A stretch of 64,000 nucleotides of DNA from Asanoa sp. WMMD1127 (lineage in GTDB: Bacteria > Actinomycetota > Actinomycetes > Mycobacteriales > Micromonosporaceae). Location of the stretch: the NCBI RefSeq assembly GCF_029626225.1, contig NZ_JARUBP010000001.1, positions 4,402,001 to 4,466,000 on the forward strand, written 5' to 3'. Shown here in pieces: positions 24,972-34,266 of the stretch (position 1 is its first letter; each line of letters starts with the position of its first letter). Below the pieces are notes generated by a model. The model worked only from the letters and a program-made list of their open reading frames with translations. It ran no database searches and was not told the origin of the DNA. A program made the position numbers and the translations under genes.

Positions 24972-26447
24972 TTACGCCGGTTCGACGACGACGGGCGGCT
25001 CCGGCTGGCGGGTCGGTGGGCGGATCGAGCGGAAGCCGAGGGCTACCGCGACCAGGCCGGCCGCGATCACCACGGACACCACGTTGGCCGCGTTCATGCC
25101 GTGCACGAAGCTCGCCGCGTCCGTCGTGCCCGCCGCGCCGGCCGGACCGACCGCGGCGCCGAACACCGCGATCAGCACCGCGAGCCCCAGCGTCGCGCCG
25201 ATCTGCTGCATCGTCTGCAGCACGCCACTGGCGGCGCCGGCCTCACGCGGTTGCACGGAACCCATGATCACGGGCGTCAGCGGTACGAACGTCAGGCCAC
25301 CGCCGAGGCCGAGCAGGATCATGGGGCCGAGCAGCGCGCCGGCGTACCCGCTGGTGGTGGAGAGCTGGGTCAGCCAGGCCAGGCCGGCGATCATCAGCGG
25401 CGCGCCGGTCAGCGCGAGCGGGCGTGGCCCGATCCGCGGTAGGAGCCGGGGGACGACCCGGGTCATCGCGAACATCGAGGCGGCCATGGGCAGGAAGGCG
25501 AGGCCGGTGGTCAGCGGTCCGAAGCCCAGCACGATCTGGATGAACTGGGTCAGGAAGTAGAACGCCGACATCATCGCGGCGGGGCCCAGCAGGAACCCGA
25601 CGTAGCCGACCGCGCGGTTGCGGTCCTTGAACAGCGACAGCGGCACGAGCGGCTGGGCCGACCGCAGCTGGATGGCCAGGAACGTGATCAGCAGCAGCAC
25701 GCCGAGGCCGAGCGCCGCCAGCGTCTCGCCCGCGGTCCAGCCGTGCGTCGAGGCGTGGATGAAGCCGTAGACCAGCGCGCCGATGCCCAGCGTCGCGGTC
25801 AGCGCGCCCGGCCACTCGAGCCGGCCGGGGTGCCGCTCCGGCTCCCGCACGTGGCGGGGCGCCAGCAGCACCGCGGCGACGCCGAACGGCACGTTGATGA
25901 ACAGCACCCAGCGCCAGGACAGCGCGTCAGTGAGCACGCCGCCGATGATCAGGCCGATCGCGAAGCCGGCGCTGGCCATGGCCGAGAGCAGGGCGAGCGC
26001 GCGGATCCGCTGGCGCGGCTCGGTGAACGTCGTCGAGATCAGGGCGATGGTGTTGGGTCCCGCGAGCGCGGCGCCGACACCCTGCGCGACCCGGGCCGCC
26101 AGCAGCCAGGTGGCCGAGGTGGCCAGCCCGCCGACCAGGGAGGCGAGGGTGAACAGCGCGATGCCGATGATGAACAGGCGGCGCCGGCCCAGGATGTCGC
26201 CGGCCCGCCCGCCGAGCAGGAGCAGGCCACCGAAGGTCAGCGTGTACGCGTTGATCACCCAGGACAGGCCGGCGGTGGAGAAGCCCAGGCCGGCCTGGAT
26301 GTGGGGCAGCGCGACGTTCATGACGGTGCCGTCGACGATCAGCATGAGCTGGGCGCTCACGATGATCAGCAGCGCGAGGCGGCCCGGGGCGCGGGCCTCG
26401 GTGCCGGCGCTCGTCGAGACGGCCGGCACGGTGGTTTGGGTTGACAA
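24972..26447 (-). CDS. DHA2-family MFS multidrug exporter
   Basis: A 491-residue, 14-helix EmrB/QacA-type transporter. Helix 1 has the DHA2 acidic signature (LMLIVDGTVMNVALPHIQAGLGF), motif A is GGRAGDILGRRRLF, and motif C is GFAIGLIIGGVLTDALSWRWVLFINVPFG. TTG 26447 is preceded by GGAAGAGAAA. It is divergent from a TetR gene (26602), with two GGAGAC-type palindromes between them, the normal arrangement for repressor-controlled efflux. Confidence 0.9.
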   Translation of the reverse strand: MSTQTTVPAVSTSAGTEARAPGRLALLIIVSAQLMLIVDGTVMNVALPHIQAGLGFSTAGLSWVINAYTLTFGGLLLLGGRAGDILGRRRLFIIGIALFTLASLVGGLATSATWLLAARVAQGVGAALAGPNTIALISTTFTEPRQRIRALALLSAMASAGFAIGLIIGGVLTDALSWRWVLFINVPFGVAAVLLAPRHVREPERHPGRLEWPGALTATLGIGALVYGFIHASTHGWTAGETLAALGLGVLLLITFLAIQLRSAQPLVPLSLFKDRNRAVGYVGFLLGPAAMMSAFYFLTQFIQIVLGFGPLTTGLAFLPMAASMFAMTRVVPRLLPRIGPRPLALTGAPLMIAGLAWLTQLSTTSGYAGALLGPMILLGLGGGLTFVPLTPVIMGSVQPREAGAASGVLQTMQQIGATLGLAVLIAVFGAAVGPAGAAGTTDAASFVHGMNAANVVSVVIAAGLVAVALGFRSIRPPTRQPEPPVVVEPA

Positions 26448-26511
26448 GGTTTCTCTTCCCCCGGAGAGGCATGGAAGCGGAGATTTCCTCCGCTTAGCTC
26501 TGAGCTAGCAT

Positions 26512-26560
26512 ATGGAGGACGTCTCCGATTTCGCAACACTATCCGGAGACAGTCTCCGGA
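26512..26560. promoter_or_regulatory. Probable TetR operators between exporter and regulator
   Basis: A perfect 9-bp inverted repeat, TCCGGAGAC (26542-26550), A, GTCTCCGGA (26552-26560), plus a related weaker site, GGAGGACGTCTCC (26514-26526). Both share the GGAG...CTCC core and lie in the intergenic region of a divergent MFS/TetR pair. Confidence 0.75.
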
Positions 26561-26601
26561 AATAGTGTGCTGTCCCACAGTGACCTGGAGGTGCGGGAGC
26601 G

Positions 26602-27156
26602 GTGAACACCGAACGTCCGCTGCGCGCCGACGCGCGGCGCAACCGGGAGAAGGTCATGACCGCGGCCCGCGCGGCCTTCACCGAGCACGGCGAGAAGGCG
26701 ACGCTCGACGACATCGCCCGCCGGGCCGGCGTCGGGCCGGGCACGCTCTACCGCCACTTCGCCGACCGGGAGACGCTGCTCGCGACGGTCTACCGGCACG
26801 ACATCGAGGCCCTGGCCGAGCGCGGCCGGGCTCTCTCCGCGCAGCACCCGCCGGGCGAGGCGTTCGCCGAGTGGCTGCGGCTGGAGTTCGAATACATCAA
26901 GGCCAAGCGGGGCCTGGGCACGGCGGTCAAGCAGATGCTCGGCACCGACTCCCCGACCATGGTCGAGTGCAAGAGCCTGATGCGCGGCGCGATCGGCGAC
27001 CTGCTGGTGCGGGCGCAGGAGACCGGCGACATCCGCAAGGACGTCGAGCCCGACGACGTGCTGCGCCTGGTGCACGGCGTGGTCATGGCGACGCAGACGG
27101 CACCCGAGCAGGCCGACCGCCTGCTCGGGTTCGTGCTGGACGGGCTCAGGGCCTAG
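26602..27156 (+). CDS. TetR family repressor of the divergent exporter
   Basis: A 184-residue TetR protein: HTH at about residues 12-58 (RNREKVMTAARAAFTEHGEKATLDDIARRAGVGPGTLYRHFADRETLL) and a SbtR-like C-terminal domain (EWLRLEFEYIKAKRGLGTAVKQML). Its position opposite the MFS gene, with palindromes between, indicates local repression relieved by an exported compound. The TAG stop overlaps the TAG of the convergent methyltransferase gene by two bases. Confidence 0.9.
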   Translation: MNTERPLRADARRNREKVMTAARAAFTEHGEKATLDDIARRAGVGPGTLYRHFADRETLLATVYRHDIEALAERGRALSAQHPPGEAFAEWLRLEFEYIKAKRGLGTAVKQMLGTDSPTMVECKSLMRGAIGDLLVRAQETGDIRKDVEPDDVLRLVHGVVMATQTAPEQADRLLGFVLDGLRA

Positions 27157-28313
27157 GCCGGCGACGCTTCGGGCATCTTGAGCACCCAGCGGTAGGCCTG
27201 CACCAGGCCCGTGTCGAAGCCGGCCGCCGAGCCCCACAGGAACAGCCGGAACCGCCGGTAGAGCGGCTCACCCCAGCGGGCGACGATCTCGTCGCGCCGC
27301 TCGTCGAGCCGCTTCGCCCACTCGCGGCACGTCAGGTAGTAGTTGTGCCGGTCGTCGTCGATGCTGATCAGCTCGAACGGCGAGCGGGCGACCTGCTTGA
27401 GGTACTGGTGCAGCAGCAGCGGCGCCGAGTTGCCCGGGTAGATGTAGCGCTTCATGAACGTCGAGATGCCGTGCTTGCGGCGCATCGCCAGCGCGTCCAG
27501 GTAGACCCGGCCGCCGGGCTTGAGCAGCTCGGCGTACTTCGCCAGCGTGGTCTTGTAGTCGGGCAGGTGCTCGGTGACGCCCATGTTGACGATCGCGTCG
27601 AACTTCTGGTCGCTGCGGTAGCCGAAGATGTGCTGGCGCACCACGTTGACCGGCAGCTTCTCGCGCGCGAACAGGTCCTTGAGGTAGCGCTCCGACTCGA
27701 CCGCCAGCGTGGTCGTCGTCACGTCGATGCCGCGCTTGGCGGCGTGCTCGGAGAACGCGCCCCAGCCGCCGCCGACCTCCAGCACCCGGTCGCCGGGCTT
27801 GACCTCGATCGCCTCGAGCGCGAGGTCCATCTTGCGGGTCATCGCGTCTTCCAGCGGCTCGTCGTCGCTGGCGAACACGCCCTCCGTGTAGCAGCGGTGC
27901 CGGGTGTCGAGGAAGGTCAGGAAGAACTCGCTGTCCTCGTCGTAGTGCTGGGAGATGTTCTTCCGGTCGTTCTCCTTGCGCCCCTCGAACAGGGCGGTCG
28001 GGGTGAAGCGGGACAGGAAGGCGATCGGGTGGAAGTCGTTGAAGAACCTGCGCATCCGCAGTGCGGCGGCCAGGTCGCCGTCGACGTCGAGCCAGCCCTG
28101 GAGGTAGGCGACGGCGACACCGAACTGGTCGAGGGCGGCGAGGGCCTTGGCGCCCCGCCGGTCCTTGACGGTGATCGTGAAGAGCGGGTCACCGTTGCCG
28201 AACACGTGCGCCGGCGCGCCGGCGGGTGCGACGGCGAACGGGACCGCCGGCTCGTTGGCGAAGAACGTCTGGTAGCGGCGCTGCAGCGCGGCGATCATGT
28301 CCGACGGGCTCAC
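27153..28313 (-). CDS. Cyclopropane-fatty-acyl-phospholipid synthase-like methyltransferase
   Basis: A 386-residue SAM-dependent lipid methyltransferase. N-terminal lipid-binding region with [19 protein letters not shown], then [18 protein letters not shown], motif [20 protein letters not shown], and a late [12 protein letters not shown]. These are CFA-synthase family signatures. It would add a methylene bridge or methyl group to unsaturated membrane acyl chains; which product is unknown. It is monocistronic and convergent with the TetR gene. Confidence 0.88.
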   Translation of the reverse strand: MSPSDMIAALQRRYQTFFANEPAVPFAVAPAGAPAHVFGNGDPLFTITVKDRRGAKALAALDQFGVAVAYLQGWLDVDGDLAAALRMRRFFNDFHPIAFLSRFTPTALFEGRKENDRKNISQHYDEDSEFFLTFLDTRHRCYTEGVFASDDEPLEDAMTRKMDLALEAIEVKPGDRVLEVGGGWGAFSEHAAKRGIDVTTTTLAVESERYLKDLFAREKLPVNVVRQHIFGYRSDQKFDAIVNMGVTEHLPDYKTTLAKYAELLKPGGRVYLDALAMRRKHGISTFMKRYIYPGNSAPLLLHQYLKQVARSPFELISIDDDRHNYYLTCREWAKRLDERRDEIVARWGEPLYRRFRLFLWGSAAGFDTGLVQAYRWVLKMPEASPA

Positions 28314-28408
28314 GAGCTGAATGTAACGCCCGGGTCCGGCTGGCCGCAGCGTCGCCAGGCGTGATGACTAGCATTTACCCAAACGTCCCACCGACCGAGG
28401 AGCTCCGC

Positions 28409-30415
28409 GTGTCCGCATCCCGCACCCCCGCCGTGGCCGACCCCGTCGTCGTCGCCGCGGGGACGACGGCGGCCGACGCGGTGGCCGCGGCCGGCCTGCC
28501 CATGACCGGCCCGAAGGCGATCGTCGTGGTGCGCGACGGCCAGGGACGCCTGCGCGACCTCGACTGGGCCCCGGCGGCAGAGGCCACGGTGACGCCCGTG
28601 GCGATCGACGAGCCCGACGGGCTCAACGTGCTGCGGCACTCGACCGCGCACGTGCTCGCTCAGGCCGTGCAGGACGTGTTCCCCGACGCCAAGCTCGGCA
28701 TCGGCCCGCCGATCGACAACGGCTTCTACTACGACTTCGACGTGGCCAAGCCGTTCCAGCCCGACGATCTCGCCAAGCTCGAGAAGCGCATGCAGGAGAT
28801 CGTCAAGTCCGGGCAGCGGTTCCGCCGGCGCCGGTTCGGCTCCGTCGAGGAGGCCCGGGCCGAGCTGGCCGACGAGCCCTACAAGCTGCAGCTGGTCGAC
28901 CTCAAGAGCGACGGCGAGCTCGACTCCGAGGAAACCGTCGAGGTCGGCGGCGGCGAGCTGACGATCTACGACAACATCGAGGCCGACAGCGGCAAGACCT
29001 GCTGGTCCGACCTCTGCCGCGGCCCGCACCTGCCCAACACCCGGCTGATCGGCGCGTTCAAGCTGATGCGCTCCGCCGCGGCCTACTGGCGCGGTTCCGA
29101 GAAGAACCCCCAACTGCAGCGGGTGTACGGCACGGCGTGGCCGACCCGGGACGCGCTGAAGGCGTACCTGAAGCTGCTCGAAGAGGCCGCCCGACGGGAC
29201 CACCGCAAGCTCGGCGCGGACCTCGACCTGTTCTCGTTCCCGGACGAGATCGGCTCGGGGCTCGCGGTGTTCCACCCCAAGGGCGGCATCATCCGGCGCG
29301 AGCTGGAGGGCTACTCGCGGCTGCGGCACGAGGTCTCGGGCTACGAGTTCGTCAACAGCCCGCACATCACCAAGGGCCACCTCTTCGAGACCTCGGGCCA
29401 CCTGCCGTACTACAAGGACACGATGTTCCCGCCCATGCAGCTCGAGGGCGCGGAATACTTCCTGAAGCCGATGAACTGCCCGATGCACAACCTCATCTTC
29501 TCCTCGCGCGGGCGGTCCTACCGGGAGCTGCCGCTGCGGCTCTTCGAGTTCGGGACGGTCTACCGCTACGAGAAGTCGGGCGTCGTGCACGGGCTGACCC
29601 GGGTCCGCGGCCTGACCATGGACGACTCGCACATCTACTGCACCCGCGAGCAGATGCCGGGCGAGCTGCGGTCGTTGCTGGCCTTCGTGCTCGACCTGCT
29701 GCGCGACTACGGCATCTCCGACTTCTACCTCGAACTGTCCACTCGCGACGATTCGCCGAAGTTCATCGGCGACGAGGCCGACTGGGCCGAGGCCACCGCC
29801 CACCTGGAGGCGGCGGCCCGCGAGTCCGGGCTGGAGCTCGTGCCCGACCCGGGTGGCGCGGCGTTCTACGGTCCGAAGATCTCCGTGCAGGCGCGCGACG
29901 CGATCGGCCGCACCTGGCAGATGTCGACGATCCAGGTCGACTTCAACCAGCCGAAGCGGTTCGGGCTCGAATACCAGGCGGCCGACGGCACCCGGCAACA
30001 GCCGGTGATGATCCACCGGGCGCTGTTCGGCTCGATCGAGCGGTTCTTCGGCATCCTGACCGAGCACTACGCGGGCGCGTTCCCGGCGTGGCTGTCGCCG
30101 GTGCAGGTGGTCGGCATCCCGATCCGCGACGACCACGCCCGTTATCTGCGGTCGTTCGTCGACGCGCTGCGGGCGGAGGGGATCCGGGCCGAGGTCGACA
30201 CGTCCGACGACCGGATGCAGAAGAAGATCCGCACCGCGCAGCAGCAGAAGATCCCGTTCATGGCGATCGCCGGCGACGACGACGTCTCGGGTTCGACGGT
30301 GTCGTTCCGCTACCGCGACGGGTCGCAGCGCAACGGCGTGCCGCTGGCCGAGGCCGTGGCCCACGTGGTCGAGGTGGTCCGGTCGCGGACGAACGTCTCG
30401 CCGTCGGCGGCCTGA
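28409..30415 (+). CDS. thrS: Threonyl-tRNA synthetase
   Basis: A 668-residue class II synthetase. TGS domain (first ~65 residues), tRNA_SAD editing domain with [12 protein letters not shown] near 75, and the catalytic core with zinc Cys in [14 protein letters not shown], motif 2 [21 protein letters not shown] and motif 3 [16 protein letters not shown]. The C-terminal anticodon domain begins near [19 protein letters not shown] 28409 is chosen because GAGGAG stands 6 nt before it. It opens the conserved thrS-HIT-pgsA-...-ruvB chromosomal block. Confidence 0.96.
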   Translation: MSASRTPAVADPVVVAAGTTAADAVAAAGLPMTGPKAIVVVRDGQGRLRDLDWAPAAEATVTPVAIDEPDGLNVLRHSTAHVLAQAVQDVFPDAKLGIGPPIDNGFYYDFDVAKPFQPDDLAKLEKRMQEIVKSGQRFRRRRFGSVEEARAELADEPYKLQLVDLKSDGELDSEETVEVGGGELTIYDNIEADSGKTCWSDLCRGPHLPNTRLIGAFKLMRSAAAYWRGSEKNPQLQRVYGTAWPTRDALKAYLKLLEEAARRDHRKLGADLDLFSFPDEIGSGLAVFHPKGGIIRRELEGYSRLRHEVSGYEFVNSPHITKGHLFETSGHLPYYKDTMFPPMQLEGAEYFLKPMNCPMHNLIFSSRGRSYRELPLRLFEFGTVYRYEKSGVVHGLTRVRGLTMDDSHIYCTREQMPGELRSLLAFVLDLLRDYGISDFYLELSTRDDSPKFIGDEADWAEATAHLEAAARESGLELVPDPGGAAFYGPKISVQARDAIGRTWQMSTIQVDFNQPKRFGLEYQAADGTRQQPVMIHRALFGSIERFFGILTEHYAGAFPAWLSPVQVVGIPIRDDHARYLRSFVDALRAEGIRAEVDTSDDRMQKKIRTAQQQKIPFMAIAGDDDVSGSTVSFRYRDGSQRNGVPLAEAVAHVVEVVRSRTNVSPSAA

Positions 30416-30939
30416 TGCCGGGCGCTGGGTCGGGGGCGCCGGGCTCGCCGGACGGGCTCGACCGGCTGTGGACGCCGCACCGGATGGCCTACATCAAGGG
30501 CGGGTCGCCGGCGCAGGGTTGCCCGTTCGACCGGGCGCCCCACCTGCCCGACGAGGAGAGCCTCGTGGTGGCCCGGGGCAAGGTCGTCTACGCGGTGCTC
30601 AACCTCTACCCGTACAACCTGGGGCATCTGTTGATCTGCCCTTACCGGCACGTGGCGGACTACACCGATCTCACCGACGAGGAGACGGTCGAGGTCGCGT
30701 CGTTCACCCAGGAGGCGATGCGCACCGTCCGCCGGGTCAGCGGGGCCCACGGGTTCAACATCGGGCTCAACCAGGGCTCGGTGGCCGGGGCGGGGATCGC
30801 GGCGCACCTGCACCAGCACGTGGTGCCCCGGTTCGGCGGCGATGCGAACTTCATGCCGATCGTGGGCCAGACCAAGGTGCTGCCGCAGCTGCTCACGGAC
30901 ACCCGGGTGTTGCTGGCGGAGGCCTGGGGGGACTCCTAA
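30415..30939 (+). CDS. HIT family hydrolase
   Basis: A 174-residue histidine-triad protein: the N-terminal DRLWTPHRMAYIKG and the active-site HLHQHVVPR near residue 135 are clear. It resembles mycobacterial Rv2613c, an Ap4A phosphorylase, which is also immediately downstream of thrS. ATG overlaps the thrS stop (TGATG). Degradation of Ap4A, a by-product of aminoacyl-tRNA synthetases, is plausible but inferred. Confidence 0.88.
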   Translation: MPGAGSGAPGSPDGLDRLWTPHRMAYIKGGSPAQGCPFDRAPHLPDEESLVVARGKVVYAVLNLYPYNLGHLLICPYRHVADYTDLTDEETVEVASFTQEAMRTVRRVSGAHGFNIGLNQGSVAGAGIAAHLHQHVVPRFGGDANFMPIVGQTKVLPQLLTDTRVLLAEAWGDS

Positions 30940-30968
30940 GGTGAGGCGGTCTCTCGTACCCTCTCGCC

Positions 30969-32036
30969 ATGAGACGAACTCGGGCGGCGTTGGTGCTGGT
31001 CGCGGCCGGTGCGCTGGTCGCCGGGTGTGGGGCTGAGGTCGAAGGGCCGCGCTGGCGGTCGGGTGGGCCCTCCCCGTCGGCGTCGCCCACGCCGTCTGCC
31101 ACCGCGGCCGCTCCGGTCGAGCTGACGCTGGCGTTCGCGGGTGACGTGCACTTCACCGGGCGCACGCTGGGTCTGCTGGACGAGCCGTCGTCGGCGTTCG
31201 GCAAGATCAGCTCGACGCTGTCGGACGCGGACCTGACGGTCGTCAACCTGGAGACCGCGGTGACCTCCCGGGGCACGCCCGAGCCGAAGCGGTTCCACTT
31301 CCGGGCGCCGGAGACGGCGTTCGACGCGTTGCGGGCGGCCGGGATCGACGCGGCGTCGGTGGCCAACAACCACGCGCTCGACTACGGCCGGGTGGGGCTG
31401 CTCGACACGCTCACCGCGGCCACCGAGGCGGAATATCCGATCTTCGGGGCCGGTAGGAACACCGACGAGGCGTACGCCCCGTGGGTCACGACCGTCAAGG
31501 GAGTGCGGATCGCGCTGCTCGGGATGTCGCAGGTGGGCGAGCTGGCGGGGTCGTGGAAGCCGACCGCGTCACGGCCCGGGGTGGCGATGGCGTTCGACGG
31601 TGCGCGGGCCTCGGCGGCGGTCAAGGCGGCGCGGGCGCAGGCGGACCTCGTGATCGTGTTCATGCACTGGGGCGTCGAGGGCAGTTCGTGCCCGTCCGGG
31701 CAGATGAAGACGTTCGCGCAACGGATGGCCCGCGACGGCGCCGACATCGTGGTCGGCACCCACGCCCATACGCTGCTGACGGACGGCTGGCTCGACTCGA
31801 CCTACGTCCACTATGGACTCGGAAACTTCCTGTGGTACGGCAACTCGCACAGCACCGACTCGGGCGTGCTCCGGCTGACGGTGCGCTCCGGCGCGGTGGT
31901 CGGCCGCAAGTTCCTGCCCGCGACGGTCTCCGGCACCGGCCAGCCGGTGCTGGTGTCCGGCACGGCCAAGAAGCGCATCGAGGACAAGCTGCGGGTGGCG
32001 GCGCGCTGCACGGGGCTGGGGACCGCGCCGTCCTGA
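30969..32036 (+). CDS. CapA-family lipoprotein with metallophosphatase fold
   Basis: A 355-residue lipoprotein: signal MRRTRAALVLVAAGALVAGC with lipobox, a Ser/Pro linker, then the PGA_cap domain: FAGDVHFTGR, VVNLETAVTS, SVANNHALDYG, VIVFMHWGVEG, VVGTHAHTLL and VHYGLGNFLWY. These supply the Asp/Asn/His metal-ligand set of calcineurin-like enzymes. CapA proteins assist poly-gamma-glutamate capsule export, but no capB/C lies nearby, so a stand-alone cell-surface role is more likely. Confidence 0.85.
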   Translation: MRRTRAALVLVAAGALVAGCGAEVEGPRWRSGGPSPSASPTPSATAAAPVELTLAFAGDVHFTGRTLGLLDEPSSAFGKISSTLSDADLTVVNLETAVTSRGTPEPKRFHFRAPETAFDALRAAGIDAASVANNHALDYGRVGLLDTLTAATEAEYPIFGAGRNTDEAYAPWVTTVKGVRIALLGMSQVGELAGSWKPTASRPGVAMAFDGARASAAVKAARAQADLVIVFMHWGVEGSSCPSGQMKTFAQRMARDGADIVVGTHAHTLLTDGWLDSTYVHYGLGNFLWYGNSHSTDSGVLRLTVRSGAVVGRKFLPATVSGTGQPVLVSGTAKKRIEDKLRVAARCTGLGTAPS

Positions 32037-32052
32037 TGTCACCTCTCCACCC

Positions 32053-32580
32053 GTGTCGTGGGTCGTAGTGGGTGTGACGGTGGACGACGACCCCGACCTG
32101 CGGGCGATCTATCACGCCAGCGTGGCCCGGCTCACGGCGCAACTGTTCGGGCTGACCGGCGACCTGGCCGAGGCGCAGGACGCGGTGCAGGAGGCGTTCG
32201 CGCGGGCGCTGGCCAAGCCGGCCCTGCTGCGCGGCGTGCTCAACCCGGAAGCCTGGCTGCGCACGGTCGCGGTCAACGTGGCGCGGTCGCGGCACCGCCG
32301 ACGGGCGCTGTTCGACCGGTTGGCCCGGTCCGGGCGCCTGCGGGCGGACACGGTCGTACCCGGGATGTCCCCGGACCACGTGATGCTGGTGGCGGCGCTG
32401 CACCGGCTGCCGCGGGCGATCCGCGAGGCGGTCGTCCTGCACTACCTCGCCGACCTGCCGGTCGCCGAGGTCGCCTCGACGCTCGGCTGCAGCGTCGAGG
32501 CGGTCAAGACGCGACTGGTGCGGGGCCGGCGGGCGCTCGCGGCTGAGCTCGGCGACAGGGAGGCGTTGACCGATGCGTGA
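32053..32580 (+). CDS. ECF RNA polymerase sigma factor
   Basis: A ~175-residue sigma-70. Region 2: LFGLTGDLAEAQDAVQEAFARALAKP...WLRTVAVNVARSRHRRR; region 4: LPRAIREAVVLHYLADLPVAEVASTLGCSVEAVKTRLVRGRRAL. No C-terminal extension. The exact start (GTG 32053 or a later GTG at about 32071) is uncertain. The next gene begins inside its last 8 nt, which is the usual layout for a sigma factor and its membrane regulator. Confidence 0.92.
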   Translation: MSWVVVGVTVDDDPDLRAIYHASVARLTAQLFGLTGDLAEAQDAVQEAFARALAKPALLRGVLNPEAWLRTVAVNVARSRHRRRALFDRLARSGRLRADTVVPGMSPDHVMLVAALHRLPRAIREAVVLHYLADLPVAEVASTLGCSVEAVKTRLVRGRRALAAELGDREALTDA

Positions 32581-33700
32581 ACGGGACTACGCCGGACTGG
32601 TCGCGGTGGTCAGGGAGGCGGTCAAGCCGGACTGGGCGGACGTGGTGGCCCGGGCCGGGCGGCGCCACCGTTTCCGGCGGGCGCTGGGAGCGATGGCGGT
32701 GGCGATCGCGGTGGCGGCGGGCGGCGGGGTCGTGGTCGCGACCGGCAGCGGTGATCCGTCACCGGCGCCCACACCGACCCCCTCGTTGGTGCCGGGCTCG
32801 ATGGTGTCGCTGGCGCGCAGCCAGTTGGTCGTCGGCGACCTCGACCGGTACTACACGGTGGTCGACGCGTGCGTGGGCAAGGCGTGCCGGCCGGCGGTGG
32901 CGGTGAGCGAGGACCGCGGCCGCACGTGGACCCGGCGGCCCGCACCGGGCACCGGGATCAACATCAGCATCGCGGGCGCCGGCGGGCGGACGATCGTGGT
33001 CCGCGAGGTCGTGCCGAAGACGAACGACTTCGCCTGGTGGGCGAGCACGGACGCGGGCGAGACGTGGCATCGGTCGCGCGAGCACCGGCGGGCGTCGGTG
33101 CCCGACGACTGGCCCACCTACCGGGCGACGGTCTCGCGAATCGGGGCGTTCGACCCGCGTACCGGTGATCGGGTGGCATTCCCGGTCTCGGGGACGCCGG
33201 TCCGCTCGATCAGCCTGCGGGACGGCGGTCGGTGGCTGGTGACCGTGCGGGACGACGTGGTGACGTCGCTGGTGCGCCCTGGTTCGGATACGACGCGCCT
33301 TGACCTGGTCGGCGCCGCCTTCCGCGACGTGGCCACCGCCGACGGCCGGACCGTCTACCTGGCCAAGTGGGAGAAGGACCTTCGGGTGCGCCTCTTCGTC
33401 TCGACCGACGGCGGCCGTTCGTGGCGTCAGGGGGCGGCGATCCGTGACGAATATCCGGGGCTTCGCCTCCTGGTCGCCGACGACGGGACGCTGTTCGTCT
33501 CGGGCGCGACGGGTGTCTATCGCAGCACCGACCGAGGGCGGACGCTGGAGCCGCTGGGCGCGGACTCGCCGCGGGCGGGGTCGGCGATGGCCCGGTTCCC
33601 GGGCGGCTACGCGATGGTCACCGGCTTCATGGGTCCCGACCAGCGGATCTGGTGGTCGACGGACGGGAAGACCTGGACGGTGGCGCAGCTCCAGCTCTAG
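32573..33700 (+). CDS. Membrane-tethered Asp-box (BNR) propeller protein, possible anti-sigma partner
   Basis: A 375-residue protein: ~40-residue cytoplasmic N-terminus (RDYAGLVAVVREAVKPDWADVVARAGRRHRFRR), one membrane helix ([22 protein letters not shown]), a Pro/Thr linker, then an extracytoplasmic beta-propeller with Asp boxes SEDRGRTW, STDAGETW, STDGGRSW and STDRGRTL. Overlap with the sigma gene and the N-in single-pass topology suggest it controls that sigma factor, with the propeller as sensor. No ZAS zinc motif is visible, so the anti-sigma role is inference. Confidence 0.8.
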   Translation: MRERDYAGLVAVVREAVKPDWADVVARAGRRHRFRRALGAMAVAIAVAAGGGVVVATGSGDPSPAPTPTPSLVPGSMVSLARSQLVVGDLDRYYTVVDACVGKACRPAVAVSEDRGRTWTRRPAPGTGINISIAGAGGRTIVVREVVPKTNDFAWWASTDAGETWHRSREHRRASVPDDWPTYRATVSRIGAFDPRTGDRVAFPVSGTPVRSISLRDGGRWLVTVRDDVVTSLVRPGSDTTRLDLVGAAFRDVATADGRTVYLAKWEKDLRVRLFVSTDGGRSWRQGAAIRDEYPGLRLLVADDGTLFVSGATGVYRSTDRGRTLEPLGADSPRAGSAMARFPGGYAMVTGFMGPDQRIWWSTDGKTWTVAQLQL

Positions 33701-33813
33701 GTCGCGGTCGGCGGGCCGGGTCGCGTAACCGGTTGGGCGCGAGGTCGTTGCGGGGATCAGGAGGCTGGGTTCGCGGGGGACCGGCTCGGCCGGCTCGACG
33801 CGAGGAGGCCGTC

Positions 33814-34266
33814 ATGTTCCCGGCAACCCAGATGCCCAACGACCCGTCGCCGTCGCAGCGGCGGGCCAGGCGGGCGGCGCTGATCATCGGTGGGGCGGCG
33901 GTGCTCGCGCTGGTGATGATCGGGCTCGTGGCGGTGACCGTGTCGCCGGCCGAGGAGCCCGAGAACGTCAACACGCTCGAGGTCGCGCAGTCCGTGTGCG
34001 ACGCGGGCCGGCACGGCACGCGGCTCGAGGACAACGGCTCGACGCTGGTCGTCGACATGCGGGGCGGGGCGGACAAGGCGGGCGTCGACCTGGTCACCCT
34101 CGAGTGCATCCTGGAGAAGCTGCGGGTGCCCGAGGGCGTCAAGCAGAAGATGTTCTCGACCCGGCCGCGCGACGGTCGGCAGGACGGCACCTGGGCCGGC
34201 ACGACCGCGTCGTGGACCTACGACCCGGACACCGGCCTGGACCTGACCGTCAGCCGGGCGGGCTGA
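33814..34266 (+). CDS. Single-pass membrane protein with exported domain
   Basis: A 150-residue protein: a basic N-terminus (SQRRARRAALI), one helix (IGGAAVLALVMIGLVAVTV) and an extracytoplasmic domain with two cysteines (QSVCDAGRHG and TLECILEKLRVPEGVKQKMF) and WTYDPDTGLDLTV. A GAGGAGG ribosome-binding site is 5 nt before ATG 33814. Its last 17 nt overlap the convergent reductase gene. I do not recognise the family. Confidence 0.7.
   Translation: MFPATQMPNDPSPSQRRARRAALIIGGAAVLALVMIGLVAVTVSPAEEPENVNTLEVAQSVCDAGRHGTRLEDNGSTLVVDMRGGADKAGVDLVTLECILEKLRVPEGVKQKMFSTRPRDGRQDGTWAGTTASWTYDPDTGLDLTVSRAG

Noticed and set aside
28320-28408. T-box riboswitch upstream of thrS
   Set aside because: The leader is too short and has no specifier loop or T-box sequence; a plain promoter-like TAGCAT is enough.
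30969-32036. Poly-gamma-glutamate capsule locus
   Set aside because: Only a CapA-like protein is present; no ligase or other capsule synthesis genes surround it.
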